Shown: positions 34,966 to 42,741, numbered from the stretch's first letter. The stretch is 64,000 nucleotides of DNA from Tamaricihabitans halophyticus (GCF_004340875.1 NZ_SLXQ01000005.1:62001-126000), one strand, 5' to 3'. Notes: generated by a model not told the origin, from the letters alone. Translations and numbers: made by a program.

Positions 34966-36366
34966 ATGAGCATCGTCATCAAAAACGGCACGGTGTTGAG
35001 CTCAACCGGGGCGAGTGCGGCCGATGTGCTGATCGAGGGCGAACGGGTCGCCGCCCTCGCGATGCCCGGTGGGCTCGCCGAACAGTGGTCGGCCCATGCC
35101 GAGCGGGTGATCGACGCGACCGGCAAGTACGTGCTGCCCGGCGGGATCGACGCGCATACGCATATGGAGATGCCCTTCGGTGGCACCAACGCATCCGACA
35201 CTTTCGAAACGGGTACCACCGCGGCAGCCTGGGGTGGCACCACGACGATCATCGACTTCGCCAAGCAGGAAAAGGGCAGCTCCTTACTGTCGACGTTGGA
35301 TTCCTGGCAGCAGAAGGCGGACGGGAACTGCGCGATCGACTACGCGTTCCACATGATCGTTTCGGACGTCAACGAGACCACCCTGAAGGAGATGCGCACC
35401 TGTGTCGATTCGGGCGTGAACAGTTTCAAGATGTTCATGGCCTACCCCGGCGCGCTGTACTCGACGGACGGCGAGATTCTGCTCGCGATGCAGCAGGCGA
35501 CCGAAACCGGCTCGATGATCATGATGCACGCGGAGAACGGCATAGCGATCGACGAGCTGGCGAAGCAGGCGGTGAACTCCGGGCGAACCGAACCGGTGCA
35601 GCACGGTTTCACCCGGCCACCGGAACTCGAGGGCGAGGCGACCCACCGGGCGATTTCCCTTGCACAGGTCACCAAAGCGCCACTCTACATTGTGCACCTG
35701 TCCGCGGCACAGGCGTTGGCCGAGGTCGCGAGCGCGCGCAATGACGGGCAGAACGTGTTCGCCGAAACCTGCCCGCAGTACCTCTATCTGTCCGTTGAGG
35801 ACTTGGCGAAGCCTGGTTTTGAGGGAGCCAAGTACGTGGCTTCGCCGCCGCTGCGGGATAAATCGCACCAGCCCGATCTGTGGCGCGGGCTGCGCACGAA
35901 CGACCTGTCCGTCGTGTCCACCGACCACTGTCCATTCTGTTACGTGGAGCAGAAGGAGCTGGGCCGAGCTGACTTCCGGCTCATCCCGAACGGGATGCCC
36001 GGGGTAGAGCATCGGATGGATCTGTTGCACCAGGGCGTGGTTGCCGGGGAGATCTCGCTGGCGCGCTGGGTGGAGCTCACCTCAACCACGCCGGCGCGGA
36101 TGTTCGGGCTCTATCCGCGCAAGGGCGTGATCGCGCCAGGCGCGGACGCGGACATCGTGGTCTACGACCCGCAGGCGCGGCAGACGCTGTCCGCGGCGAC
36201 CCATCACATGAACGTGGACTACTCGGCGTATGAAGGCTTCGCGCTTACCGGGCAGGCGGAGACCGTGCTGTCCAGGGGCAGGGTGCTGGTGGACGCTGGT
36301 GAGTTTCACGGAGCGCCGGGCCATGGCCGGTTCCTGGAACGCGAGCTGTGCCAGTACCTGAACTGA
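34966..36366 (+). CDS. hydA: Dihydropyrimidinase/hydantoinase
   Basis: The 466-residue amidohydrolase has an intact binuclear zinc site: His64 and His66 (DAHTHMEMPFGG), the carbamylated Lys155 (SFKMFMAYPG), His188 (MMHAENG), His244 (YIVHLSAAQAL) and Asp320 (VVSTDHCPF). It opens 5,6-dihydropyrimidines or hydantoins to N-carbamoyl amino acids, the step before the upstream amidohydrolase. The ATG at 34966 is preceded by GAGAGGAG. It is probably in one transcript with the permease and the amidohydrolase. Confidence 0.93.
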   Translation: MSIVIKNGTVLSSTGASAADVLIEGERVAALAMPGGLAEQWSAHAERVIDATGKYVLPGGIDAHTHMEMPFGGTNASDTFETGTTAAAWGGTTTIIDFAKQEKGSSLLSTLDSWQQKADGNCAIDYAFHMIVSDVNETTLKEMRTCVDSGVNSFKMFMAYPGALYSTDGEILLAMQQATETGSMIMMHAENGIAIDELAKQAVNSGRTEPVQHGFTRPPELEGEATHRAISLAQVTKAPLYIVHLSAAQALAEVASARNDGQNVFAETCPQYLYLSVEDLAKPGFEGAKYVASPPLRDKSHQPDLWRGLRTNDLSVVSTDHCPFCYVEQKELGRADFRLIPNGMPGVEHRMDLLHQGVVAGEISLARWVELTSTTPARMFGLYPRKGVIAPGADADIVVYDPQARQTLSAATHHMNVDYSAYEGFALTGQAETVLSRGRVLVDAGEFHGAPGHGRFLERELCQYLN

Positions 36367-36393
36367 CCGCGCGGGAATGACGGGGTGAACACA

Positions 36394-37386
36394 ATGGATC
36401 TTGGACTGGTGTTGCAGACCGACCCGCCGGCGCGGGAGGTCGTCCGGCTGATGCAACAGGCGGAGGACAACGGATTCGACTACGGCTGGACGTTCGATTC
36501 CTGCGTGCTGTGGCAGGAACCGTTCGTGATCTACTCGCAGATCCTCGCCGCGACGTCGCGGCTGGTTGTCGGTCCGATGGTGACGAACCCGAGTACTCGG
36601 GACTGGTCGGTGACCGCATCGCTGTTCGCGACGCTGAACGATATGTTCGGCAACCGCACGGTATGTGGCATCGGCAGGGGCGACTCGGCTCGCCGGGTGA
36701 TCGGGAAACCGCCGGCTTCGCTGCGCACTCTCGGCGAGGCGATGCGGGTGATCAAGGAACTGGCTGAGGGACGAGAAGTCGATCAGGCAGATGGCGCGAT
36801 CCGGCTGCCCTGGGTGCGTAATGGTCGCCTGGAGATCTGGATGGCGGGATACGGGCCGAAGGCTTTGCGGATGGTTGGCGAGCAGGCTGACGGGTTCATC
36901 CTGCAGACAGCCGATCCGGCGATCGCGCGCTGGACGGTAGGCGAGGTGCGGGAGGCCGCGCGGGCGGCTGGCCGGGACCCTGGCGGGATCACCATTTGCG
37001 TGGCCGCGCCCGCCTATGTCGGCACGGATCTCGCGCACCAGCGTGATCAGCTGCGCTGGTTCGGCGGGATGGTCGGCAACCACGTCGCGGACCTGGTGGA
37101 GCGCTACGGCGAATCCGGTGCGGTGCCGCACGAGTTGACTGACTACATAGCTGGCCGGCAAGGCTACGACTATGCGCATCACGGGCGCGCGGGCAATCCG
37201 GACACCGATTTCGTGCCGGACGCGATCGTGGACCGGTTCTGTCTGCTCGGTCCGGCAAGCGCGCATCGGGATCAGCTCGCCGAGCTGCGGGAGATCGGTG
37301 TGCACCAGTTCGCGCTCTACCTGATGCACGATCAGCGGGAGGAAACGCTGCGCAGCTACGGGAAGGAGATCGCGGGGCAGGTGTGA
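36394..37386 (+). CDS. LLM-class (luciferase-like) flavin- or F420-dependent oxidoreductase, CPS_4043-like
   Basis: The 330-residue TIM-barrel protein has the LLM pattern: MDLGLVLQTDPPAREVVRLM, FDYGWTFDSCVLWQEPFV, GPMVTNPSTRDWSVTASLF, the cofactor-binding TVCGIGRGDSARRVIG, PLPWVRNG-type loop and IWMAGYGPKALRMVGEQADG. This matches a subfamily often found beside hydantoinase genes. GTG 36385 is an alternative start. As no flavoprotein/Fe-S dihydropyrimidine dehydrogenase occurs in the cluster, the enzyme could supply or use the dihydropyrimidine redox step. That role is inference from context. Confidence 0.82.
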   Translation: MDLGLVLQTDPPAREVVRLMQQAEDNGFDYGWTFDSCVLWQEPFVIYSQILAATSRLVVGPMVTNPSTRDWSVTASLFATLNDMFGNRTVCGIGRGDSARRVIGKPPASLRTLGEAMRVIKELAEGREVDQADGAIRLPWVRNGRLEIWMAGYGPKALRMVGEQADGFILQTADPAIARWTVGEVREAARAAGRDPGGITICVAAPAYVGTDLAHQRDQLRWFGGMVGNHVADLVERYGESGAVPHELTDYIAGRQGYDYAHHGRAGNPDTDFVPDAIVDRFCLLGPASAHRDQLAELREIGVHQFALYLMHDQREETLRSYGKEIAGQV

Positions 37387-37400
37387 CGCGGTTACCCGGG

Positions 37401-38462
37401 TTACTCACGAAGCGGCGCGGTGGCGAACTGGGCAACCGCGTCCTGGAAGGCGATGCGCGCGGTGAAGCCGAGTAGTTTGTCGGCGCGCGCTGGATCGGCG
37501 ACGATATGCCGAACGTCGGCCGGCCGTGCCCCACCGACGATCCGGGGTTCCGGCCCGCCGATCGCCTTCGCGAGCGCGGCGGCGAACTCGCCGACCGTAT
37601 GGGATTGCCCCGAGCAGATGTTCACCGCGGTAAGCGCGCCAGCAGTGTCCTCTGGCGCGTCCAGCGCGTTCAGTGCGGCGAGGTTGGCCCTGGCTACATC
37701 GTGCACGTGGACGAAATCGCGCCGCTGCGCGCCGTCCTCGAGCACGGTGGGAGCCGCCCCGCTTTCGAGCGCGCTCCGGAACAGCGCGGCGACCCCGGCG
37801 TAGGGCGTATCGCGGGGCATCCGCGGACCGTAGACGTTGTGGTAGCGCAACGCCCAACAGCTGCCGCCGGTCTGGCGCGCCCAGGCGGCCGCAAGGTGCT
37901 CTTGGGCGAGCTTGCTGGCCGCATAGGTGCTTCGCGGGTCAACCGGTGCGTCCTCGGGGACCAGCAGCCAGCCCAGCTGGGCGCCGCAGTGCGGGCAGGG
38001 TGGATCGAACCTGCCCTCGGCGATATCGGACTGTCGCCGGTGCGCTGGAGTGACGATCCCATGCTCGGCGCAGCGATAGCGACCGTCGCCGTAGACCACC
38101 ATCGAGGAGGCCAACACGAGCCGGTGCACCCCGGCGCGGTACATCTCGGCCAGCAGCACGCCGGTGCCGTGGTCGTTGGCCAGGGTGTAGTCGGGCGTAT
38201 CGGCTGGCGAGACGCCATGCCCGACCATCGCGGCCTGATGACACACCACATCCACCCCGGCCAGGAGCTCGCGTAGCGCGCTGGCATCGGTGAGTCGAGC
38301 CCGGACCACCTCGTGTGTTGCGAGGTAATCCGGGACCGCGCTGCTCCGGTGCGCGGCCGGATGGAGGCTGTCCAGCACGATGGCCTCGTGGCCCTCCGCC
38401 ACGAGTTGATCCACGATATGTGACCCGATGAACCCGGCGCCGCCGGTGACCAGAACTCGCAC
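37401..38462 (-). CDS. NAD-dependent epimerase/dehydratase (extended SDR; dTDP-L-rhamnose 4-epimerase-like)
   Basis: The 353-residue protein begins with the Rossmann motif VRVLVTGGAGFIGSHIVDQL, then VDVVCHQAAMVG, LVLASSMVVYGDG, the catalytic YAASK and RYHNVYGPRM, typical of nucleotide-sugar epimerases. Between the SSMVVYG strand and YAASK it carries an insertion with YRCAEHG and PPCPHCGAQLG, which look like paired metal ligands and are characteristic of one epimerase subgroup. GTG 38462 is the only start placing the Rossmann motif at the N-terminus. It lies between the pyrimidine cluster and moaB and is divergent from moaB. Confidence 0.88.
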   Translation of the reverse strand: MRVLVTGGAGFIGSHIVDQLVAEGHEAIVLDSLHPAAHRSSAVPDYLATHEVVRARLTDASALRELLAGVDVVCHQAAMVGHGVSPADTPDYTLANDHGTGVLLAEMYRAGVHRLVLASSMVVYGDGRYRCAEHGIVTPAHRRQSDIAEGRFDPPCPHCGAQLGWLLVPEDAPVDPRSTYAASKLAQEHLAAAWARQTGGSCWALRYHNVYGPRMPRDTPYAGVAALFRSALESGAAPTVLEDGAQRRDFVHVHDVARANLAALNALDAPEDTAGALTAVNICSGQSHTVGEFAAALAKAIGGPEPRIVGGARPADVRHIVADPARADKLLGFTARIAFQDAVAQFATAPLRE

Positions 38463-38479
38463 CTGAGCGACGGTAGCTT

Positions 38480-38507
38480 CGGAGAACGGCCGGTTGGCCG
38501 CTCTCCG
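38480..38507. other. Strong hairpin in the epimerase-moaB divergent intergenic region
   Basis: CGGAGAACGGCC and GGCCGCTCTCCG form a 12-bp stem with one G-T-type mismatch around a 4-nt loop (GGTT). It lies 18 bp upstream of the epimerase start and 68 bp upstream of moaB, so it cannot be a terminator of either. It might be a 5'-leader structure of the epimerase mRNA or a remnant repeat. Confidence 0.5.
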
Positions 38508-38574
38508 ACAAGACGTCAGCGAATCGTCAGAACTCGCCGTGAATCCGTCCGGGTAGCCCGCTACGGTTAGCGCT

Positions 38575-39075
38575 ATGGAACGCAGCGCGCAACGGCTCGG
38601 ACGTGCATTGGTCGTAATCGTGGATGACCGGGTAACGCATTCGGAGCATGAGGACACCACCGGTCCGCTGGTCACCGAGTTGTTGGAGGAAGCCGGCTTC
38701 ATCGTGGATGGCACGGTCGTCGCCTCGGGCGAGACGGTGGATATCCGCAACGCGCTGAATACAGCCGTGATCGGGGGCGTCGACCTGGTGGTGACGGTCG
38801 GCGGCACCGGAGTCTCACCCCGCGATGTGACCCCAGAGGCAACCCTGGGCGTACTCGACCAGCAGATCCCCGGAATCGCCGAGGCGATCCGATCCTCCGG
38901 CCTCGCCGCGGGCGCGGTGGACGCCGGGGTGTCTCGTGGTCTGGTCGGTATCTCCGGAAGCACCCTGGTCGTCAACCTGGCGCGGTCCAGGATGGCCGTG
39001 CGGGATGGCATGGCCACGCTGTCCGCGCTGGTTCCGCATGTGATCGAGGAGCTGTCCGGGCTGGCCCAGAACTGA
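38575..39075 (+). CDS. moaB: Molybdenum cofactor biosynthesis protein MoaB/MogA
   Basis: The 166-residue protein has the MPT-binding fold: LVVIVDDRVTHSEHEDTTGP, a DLVVTVGGTGVSPRDVTPEA active-site loop (GGTG and the TPE motif) and a C-terminal PHVIEELSG helix. It adenylates molybdopterin or a related step before Mo insertion. It resumes the backbone order seen in mycobacteria (pepD-moaB2-mscL). Its end is embedded in a four-fold imperfect tandem repeat (39064-39130). Confidence 0.9.
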   Translation: MERSAQRLGRALVVIVDDRVTHSEHEDTTGPLVTELLEEAGFIVDGTVVASGETVDIRNALNTAVIGGVDLVVTVGGTGVSPRDVTPEATLGVLDQQIPGIAEAIRSSGLAAGAVDAGVSRGLVGISGSTLVVNLARSRMAVRDGMATLSALVPHVIEELSGLAQN

Positions 39076-39130
39076 GCCGGCCAGAACTGAACTGGCCTAG
39101 AACTGAACTGGAGCTGGCCTAGAACGGAGC
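39064..39130 (+). repeat. Imperfect tandem repeat around the moaB stop codon
   Basis: Four units related to GCCYAGAACTGAACTG start at about 39064, 39080, 39095 and 39117; the first contains the moaB stop (AACTGA). The block fills the space between moaB and the next small gene. It looks like slippage expansion of the gene end. Confidence 0.65.
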
Positions 39131-39140
39131 AGGACGTACC

Positions 39141-39323
39141 GTGAGCGAACCGGATGAGCAGCCCACTGTCGACCGGGCCAGGGCCGCCGCACGGGCGGAA
39201 CTCGACAAGGTGTTCGGCGAGGTGCTGCCGCAGGCTAGCTCGGACGAGCGGGCGCCGGAGCCGGCCGAGAGCAACCCGGACGCCTGGTACCTGGACAACC
39301 GGCCACCGCACCACGATCGCTGA
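39141..39323 (+). CDS. Small conserved hypothetical protein
   Basis: This 60-residue, acidic, helical and disordered protein (RARAAARAELDKVFGEVLP, ending SNPDAWYLDNRPPHHDR) starts at GTG 39141 close after moaB, with an AGGACG upstream. The DxWYLDNRPPHHD tail is typical of a small actinobacterial family of unknown function. It is probably co-transcribed with moaB. I cannot assign a role. Confidence 0.65.
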   Translation: MSEPDEQPTVDRARAAARAELDKVFGEVLPQASSDERAPEPAESNPDAWYLDNRPPHHDR

Positions 39324-39358
39324 TCACGGATTTGCCCGACCAGGGCCGGTACCGCCGC

Positions 39359-39754
39359 TCAGCGGTTGTTCTGCTGGCGTAGCAGATCGCGAATCTCGGT
39401 AAGCAGCTCCACATCGGTTGGTTCGGCTGGTTCTTCCTCCTTTCCGCGCTTGCTGCGTGCCATGATCTTCTGCACTGGGACCACGATCGCGAAGTAGACC
39501 ACCGCCGCGATGATCAGGAAGTTCAGCGCCGCGGTGATGATCGCGCCAAAGTCGATCACGGTCTTGTCGTTCTCATCGATCAACTGGACCGCGAGGCCAT
39601 TCACGTTCGTCCCGCCGAGCGCAGCGATCATGGGGTTGATCAGGTTGTCCACGATCGCCGTGACGATTGCGGTGAACGCCGTACCGATGATCACGGCAAC
39701 GGCAAGGTCAAGCACGTTTCCGCGGGTCAGGAATTCTTTGAAACCTTTGAACAC
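39359..39754 (-). CDS. mscL: Large-conductance mechanosensitive channel MscL
   Basis: The 131-residue channel begins MFKGFKEFLTRGNVLDLAVAVIIGTAFTAIVTA (N-terminal amphipathic helix and TM1 of MscL). A periplasmic loop, a second helix (IITAALNFLIIAAVVYFAIV) and a charged cytoplasmic helix with LLTEIRDLL at the end follow. Length and order fit MscL, the pentameric emergency osmotic release valve of the plasma membrane. It is transcribed toward moaB and follows the SAF-domain gene by 30 bp. Confidence 0.95.
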   Translation of the reverse strand: MFKGFKEFLTRGNVLDLAVAVIIGTAFTAIVTAIVDNLINPMIAALGGTNVNGLAVQLIDENDKTVIDFGAIITAALNFLIIAAVVYFAIVVPVQKIMARSKRGKEEEPAEPTDVELLTEIRDLLRQQNNR

Positions 39755-39784
39755 GTCCAGCTCCTCGACTCGGTAAGAATTGAG

Positions 39785-40474
39785 CTATCGGAGCGTAACC
39801 GTGACGGCTCGCGTGAGCGATGCACCCGCTACCTGAGTCGCCGTCTTGTCAGGTAGCGCCAGGATGGCAAGTGTTCCCTCTTGAGCCGCCCCCTCGGCGT
39901 GGTCATCACGATCGGTGATCACAGTCAGCACGGTGGCGTCCCGCGCGAGTGGGTCCGCGGCACCGGCGTGCTCCTGGGTGGTTACCAGGTCGACCCGCAT
40001 CCCGGGGCGCAGCAGCTCGGCCACCCCGGAATCGGCGAGCCGCACGGGTACCGCGGTCGTGTCCGCGGCGGCTGTTCCCGTGGTCAGCGCGGTGTTCGCT
40101 GGACCAATGAGCCGCGCGTCGGTAATTGGTTCGCCAGCCCGCGCCGCACTGGTCAGCGTTTGGCCAAGGGCTGCTTCCGAGTTCGTGAGCGCGCCGGTCG
40201 GATGCGCGTCCACCGGTAACTCGGCCATTCGGATATCGGCGGGACGAAGCGCGCTGCCCGGCGCCAGGTCCCGCGCCGCGACCAGCAGTGGCTCGCCCGC
40301 TTCGCCGGTTGCCGGTGGTGGCCGCACCGCCAGGGCGCCGGCGAGCAGCAGCAGGGCGATGGCGACGATCTTGCGAATAAGCGCGATACGTGCCGGGCGG
40401 GGCCAGCCGCGCTGCTTGCGGAACGCCCTGACCAATCGATCGGGCAAGGATGTGCGCGGTGTTTGGCTGTTCAT
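39785..40474 (-). CDS. SAF-domain protein (CpaB/FlgA-like), membrane-anchored
   Basis: The 229-residue protein has a basic N-terminus, one membrane helix (about 36-50, IVAIALLLLAGALAV) and a SAF domain (LVAARDLAPGSALRPADIRM ... GPANTALTT), as in CpaB pilus-assembly or FlgA-like proteins. C-terminally a RcpC/CpaB-like beta domain with RPGMRVDLVTTQEH follows. It is anchored in the membrane with an external domain. There are no pilus genes beside it; mscL lies downstream and a DnaA-box hairpin upstream. Confidence 0.8.
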   Translation of the reverse strand: MNSQTPRTSLPDRLVRAFRKQRGWPRPARIALIRKIVAIALLLLAGALAVRPPPATGEAGEPLLVAARDLAPGSALRPADIRMAELPVDAHPTGALTNSEAALGQTLTSAARAGEPITDARLIGPANTALTTGTAAADTTAVPVRLADSGVAELLRPGMRVDLVTTQEHAGAADPLARDATVLTVITDRDDHAEGAAQEGTLAILALPDKTATQVAGASLTRAVTVTLR

Positions 40475-40561
40475 GAAAACCCCCGGATAGCTGGTCCGGG
40501 CCGCGGTGGCGACCCAGAACCGAAGCTAACCGGGGGATGTGGACTCACCTAGCGGAATCCG

Positions 40562-40600
40562 CCTACTTGTGGACAATCTGGGTGATTGTGGACAAGTAGG
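40562..40600. promoter_or_regulatory. Inverted repeat with two DnaA-box sequences
   Basis: Perfect TGTGGACAA (complement of TTGTCCACA) occurs at 40568-40576 and 40587-40595, in the same orientation, 19 bp apart. They lie within an inverted repeat (40562-40578 with 40584-40600) whose arms pair except for a GG/GG mismatch. It lies after the FmdB-type stop and before the SAF start. It could be a terminator-like hairpin or DnaA-binding/titration site; no oriC genes adjoin. Confidence 0.55.
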
Positions 40601-40630
40601 CTCGGGCTCCGGCTGGAACGTCAGTCCTGC

Positions 40631-41047
40631 TTAGGAGGCCGCGCTGGCGGCTTTTCCGGATGAGGAGGAGCTTGACGAGGACGAGCTGGTGCTGGTCGTC
40701 GACCCCGAACTGGTACTCGAGCTGCTGGTGCCCTTGCTTTCCCCGCCGGAGTTGCCATTCGAGGAGGAACCGGACTCCGACTTCGCTGAGCTGTCAGCCT
40801 TGTCCGAGCTCTCCGTGCCGCTGGTCTTCTCGGAGCTGTCCGACTTGGCTGAGGTATCGCCGTTGTTCGAGGAGCGCGAGTCGTTCCGGTAGAAACCGCT
40901 GCCCTTGAAGATCACGCCTACCGAACCGTACAGCTTGCGCAGCGCTCCGGTGCATTCCGGGCACTCAGTCAACGAAGGGTCGCTGAAGGACTGGACCGTC
41001 TCGAATTGGTGGTCGCAGCTCTTGCAGGCGTACTGGTACGTGGGCAC
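40631..41047 (-). CDS. FmdB-family zinc-ribbon protein, probable Ruc-like redox/heat-regulated chaperone
   Basis: The 138-residue protein has an N-terminal zinc ribbon (YQYACKSCDHQFETVQSF, LTECPECTGALRKLYGSV, four cysteines) and a long Ser/Gly-rich disordered tail (about residues 60-138). M. tuberculosis Rv0991c (Ruc), at the matching position beside the 5-FTHF cyclo-ligase gene, has this build and is a redox-regulated chaperone. A near-perfect CIRCE element upstream (41082-41108) implies HrcA heat-shock control, also as I recall for Rv0991c. Homology is recalled, not computed. Confidence 0.8.
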   Translation of the reverse strand: MPTYQYACKSCDHQFETVQSFSDPSLTECPECTGALRKLYGSVGVIFKGSGFYRNDSRSSNNGDTSAKSDSSEKTSGTESSDKADSSAKSESGSSSNGNSGGESKGTSSSSTSSGSTTSTSSSSSSSSSSGKAASAAS

Positions 41048-41081
41048 CTTGCGCTCCTCGCCGGGTTCTCCCGATCACGAT

Positions 41082-41108
41082 TTGGCACTCACCATGTGAG
41101 AGTGCTAA
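41082..41108. promoter_or_regulatory. CIRCE element (HrcA operator)
   Basis: TTGGCACTC-N9-GAGTGCTAA matches the CIRCE consensus TTAGCACTC-N9-GAGTGCTAA at 17 of 18 arm positions. It lies 35-61 bp upstream of the FmdB-type gene's ATG (41047, minus strand), in the right place to repress it. HrcA binds CIRCE in GroE regulons of actinobacteria. Confidence 0.92.
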
Positions 41109-41178
41109 CTACGATGATGCGCTACGCGAACCTCCCGGCGCAAACCGCGATGCACGAACGGTGCCGCGCCGGTTCCCG

Positions 41179-41769
41179 CTAGCCAACCTTGATCAAGCCG
41201 CGACCAGGGGTAACCGCCCAATCCATGGTGACGTCGTGGGGCTCGGCAGGTAGCCGTGTGACCAATTCCTCGTCCCGCACGAGCACGATGAACACCGCAT
41301 CGCTGCTCGCGAACCGCAGCGCCCGGTCATAGAAACCCTTGCCTTTGCCCAACCGAGTGCCGTTGCGGTCGACGGCGAGCGCGGGCACCAGCACCACCTC
41401 CGCGGCACCGAGTGCTTCCGTGCCGAGCCGCTCACCCGTCGGCTCAGCCAGCCCGAAAGCGCCGGTGGTCAGCGCGTCGGATCCGGTGTAGGCCACCCAG
41501 TCCAGCTGCTCACCCTGCACAACCGGCAGAAGCAAGCGTTTGCCAGCGGTCCGCAGCGCGTCCAACATCGCCACCGAGCCAGGTTCGTCGGGCATCGGGA
41601 GGTAGCAGCCAAGCGTCCGAGCCTCGGCGATCACATTGCTGTTGAGCAGCGTGTGGGTCAGTGTCGCGGCCTCGCTCGCCCACTGTTCGGCGGTCCGCGC
41701 CCGGCGCGCCGCGCGCAGTTGTTTCCGCCACTGCGGCTTGGTTGGGAACTCATTGCCGGGTTCAGCCAC
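41179..41769 (-). CDS. 5-formyltetrahydrofolate cyclo-ligase family protein
   Basis: The 196-residue enzyme has the family signature LVPALAVDRNGTRLGKGKGFYDRAL (Mg-ATP and product loop), the N-terminal KQLRAARRARTAEQWA helix and a C-terminal HDVTMDWAVTPG. It converts 5-formyl-THF to 5,10-methenyl-THF using ATP. It is divergent from galU with only 24 bp between the starts, as in mycobacteria (Rv0992c/galU). Confidence 0.92.
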   Translation of the reverse strand: MAEPGNEFPTKPQWRKQLRAARRARTAEQWASEAATLTHTLLNSNVIAEARTLGCYLPMPDEPGSVAMLDALRTAGKRLLLPVVQGEQLDWVAYTGSDALTTGAFGLAEPTGERLGTEALGAAEVVLVPALAVDRNGTRLGKGKGFYDRALRFASSDAVFIVLVRDEELVTRLPAEPHDVTMDWAVTPGRGLIKVG

Positions 41770-41793
41770 CCCACCACGTTAGGCTCGCATGCC

Positions 41794-42711
41794 ATGAGCG
41801 TCCCGCACACCCCGTCGAACACCGCGTTCCAGACCGCGATCGTGCCCGCGGCTGGCCTGGGCACCCGGTTCCTGCCCACGACCAAGGCGGTGCCGAAAGA
41901 GCTGCTGCCCGTGGTCGATCGGCCGGCGATCGAACTTGTGGCCGACGAGGCCGCCAGAGCCGGCGCGAGCAAGCTGGTCATCGTGACCTCGAAGGAGAAG
42001 GCCTCGGTCGCGGAGTACTTCCAGCCCGCGCCTCGACTGGAAGAGACTCTGGCGAGCAAGGGCAAGGATGAGCTGTTGGCCAAGGTCCGCAAGGCGCCGG
42101 AGCTGATCAACGTGGAGATCGCGGAGCAGCACCAGGCGCTCGGGCTCGGACACGCGGTCGGCTGCGCCGAGGAAAACCTCGCGGACAGCGATTCGGCGGT
42201 CGCCGTACTACTGCCGGACGACCTGATCCTGCCGGTCGGGGTACTGGACCGGATGGCGAAGGTGCGCGCCGAACACGGTGGCAGCGTGCTGTGCGCCTTC
42301 GACATCCCGCGCGAGGAGATCTCCGCGTTCGGTGTTTTCGATGTGTCCGATACCGCGGAGGACGACGTCAAGCGGGTGCACGGGATGGTCGAGAAGCCGG
42401 CGGCTGCGGACGCGCCGTCGACGTTTGCCGCTGCCGGGCGGTATCTGCTCGACCGGGCTATCTTCGACGCGTTGCGGCGGATTACTCCGGGTTCCGGCGG
42501 TGAGTTGCAGTTGACCGATGCGGTCGCGCTGTTGATCGAGGAAGGTCATCCAGTGCATGTGGTGGTGCATCGGGAGCGGCGGCACGACCTCGGCAATCCC
42601 GGCGGCTTCCTGCGTGCGGCGGTGGACTTCGCGCTGAGGGATCCGGATTACGGCCCCGAGCTGCGAAGCTGGCTCGTCGAGCGGCTCGGGAGCGGCAATG
42701 AGGCTGAATAA
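41794..42711 (+). CDS. galU: UTP-glucose-1-phosphate uridylyltransferase GalU
   Basis: The 305-residue nucleotidyltransferase begins with TAIVPAAGLGTRFLPTTKAV and PKELLPVVDRPAIELV (UTP and catalytic Lys site), followed by VAVLLPDDLIL, ISAFGVFDVS and RHDLGNPGGFLRA. It makes UDP-glucose for trehalose and envelope glycans. A TAGGCT at 41780-41785 ten bases before the ATG is a plausible -10 of a nearly leaderless transcript. It heads the galU-glp-rimJ-glpR gene string. Confidence 0.94.
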   Translation: MSVPHTPSNTAFQTAIVPAAGLGTRFLPTTKAVPKELLPVVDRPAIELVADEAARAGASKLVIVTSKEKASVAEYFQPAPRLEETLASKGKDELLAKVRKAPELINVEIAEQHQALGLGHAVGCAEENLADSDSAVAVLLPDDLILPVGVLDRMAKVRAEHGGSVLCAFDIPREEISAFGVFDVSDTAEDDVKRVHGMVEKPAAADAPSTFAAAGRYLLDRAIFDALRRITPGSGGELQLTDAVALLIEEGHPVHVVVHRERRHDLGNPGGFLRAAVDFALRDPDYGPELRSWLVERLGSGNEAE

Positions 42712-42741
42712 CCAGGCGGTCGGTCGGCCCATGGAGGCGCG

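Noticed and set aside
40562-40600. Chromosomal origin of replication
   Set aside because: Only two DnaA-box sequences are present and dnaA, dnaN, rpmH and an AT-rich unwinding strip are missing.
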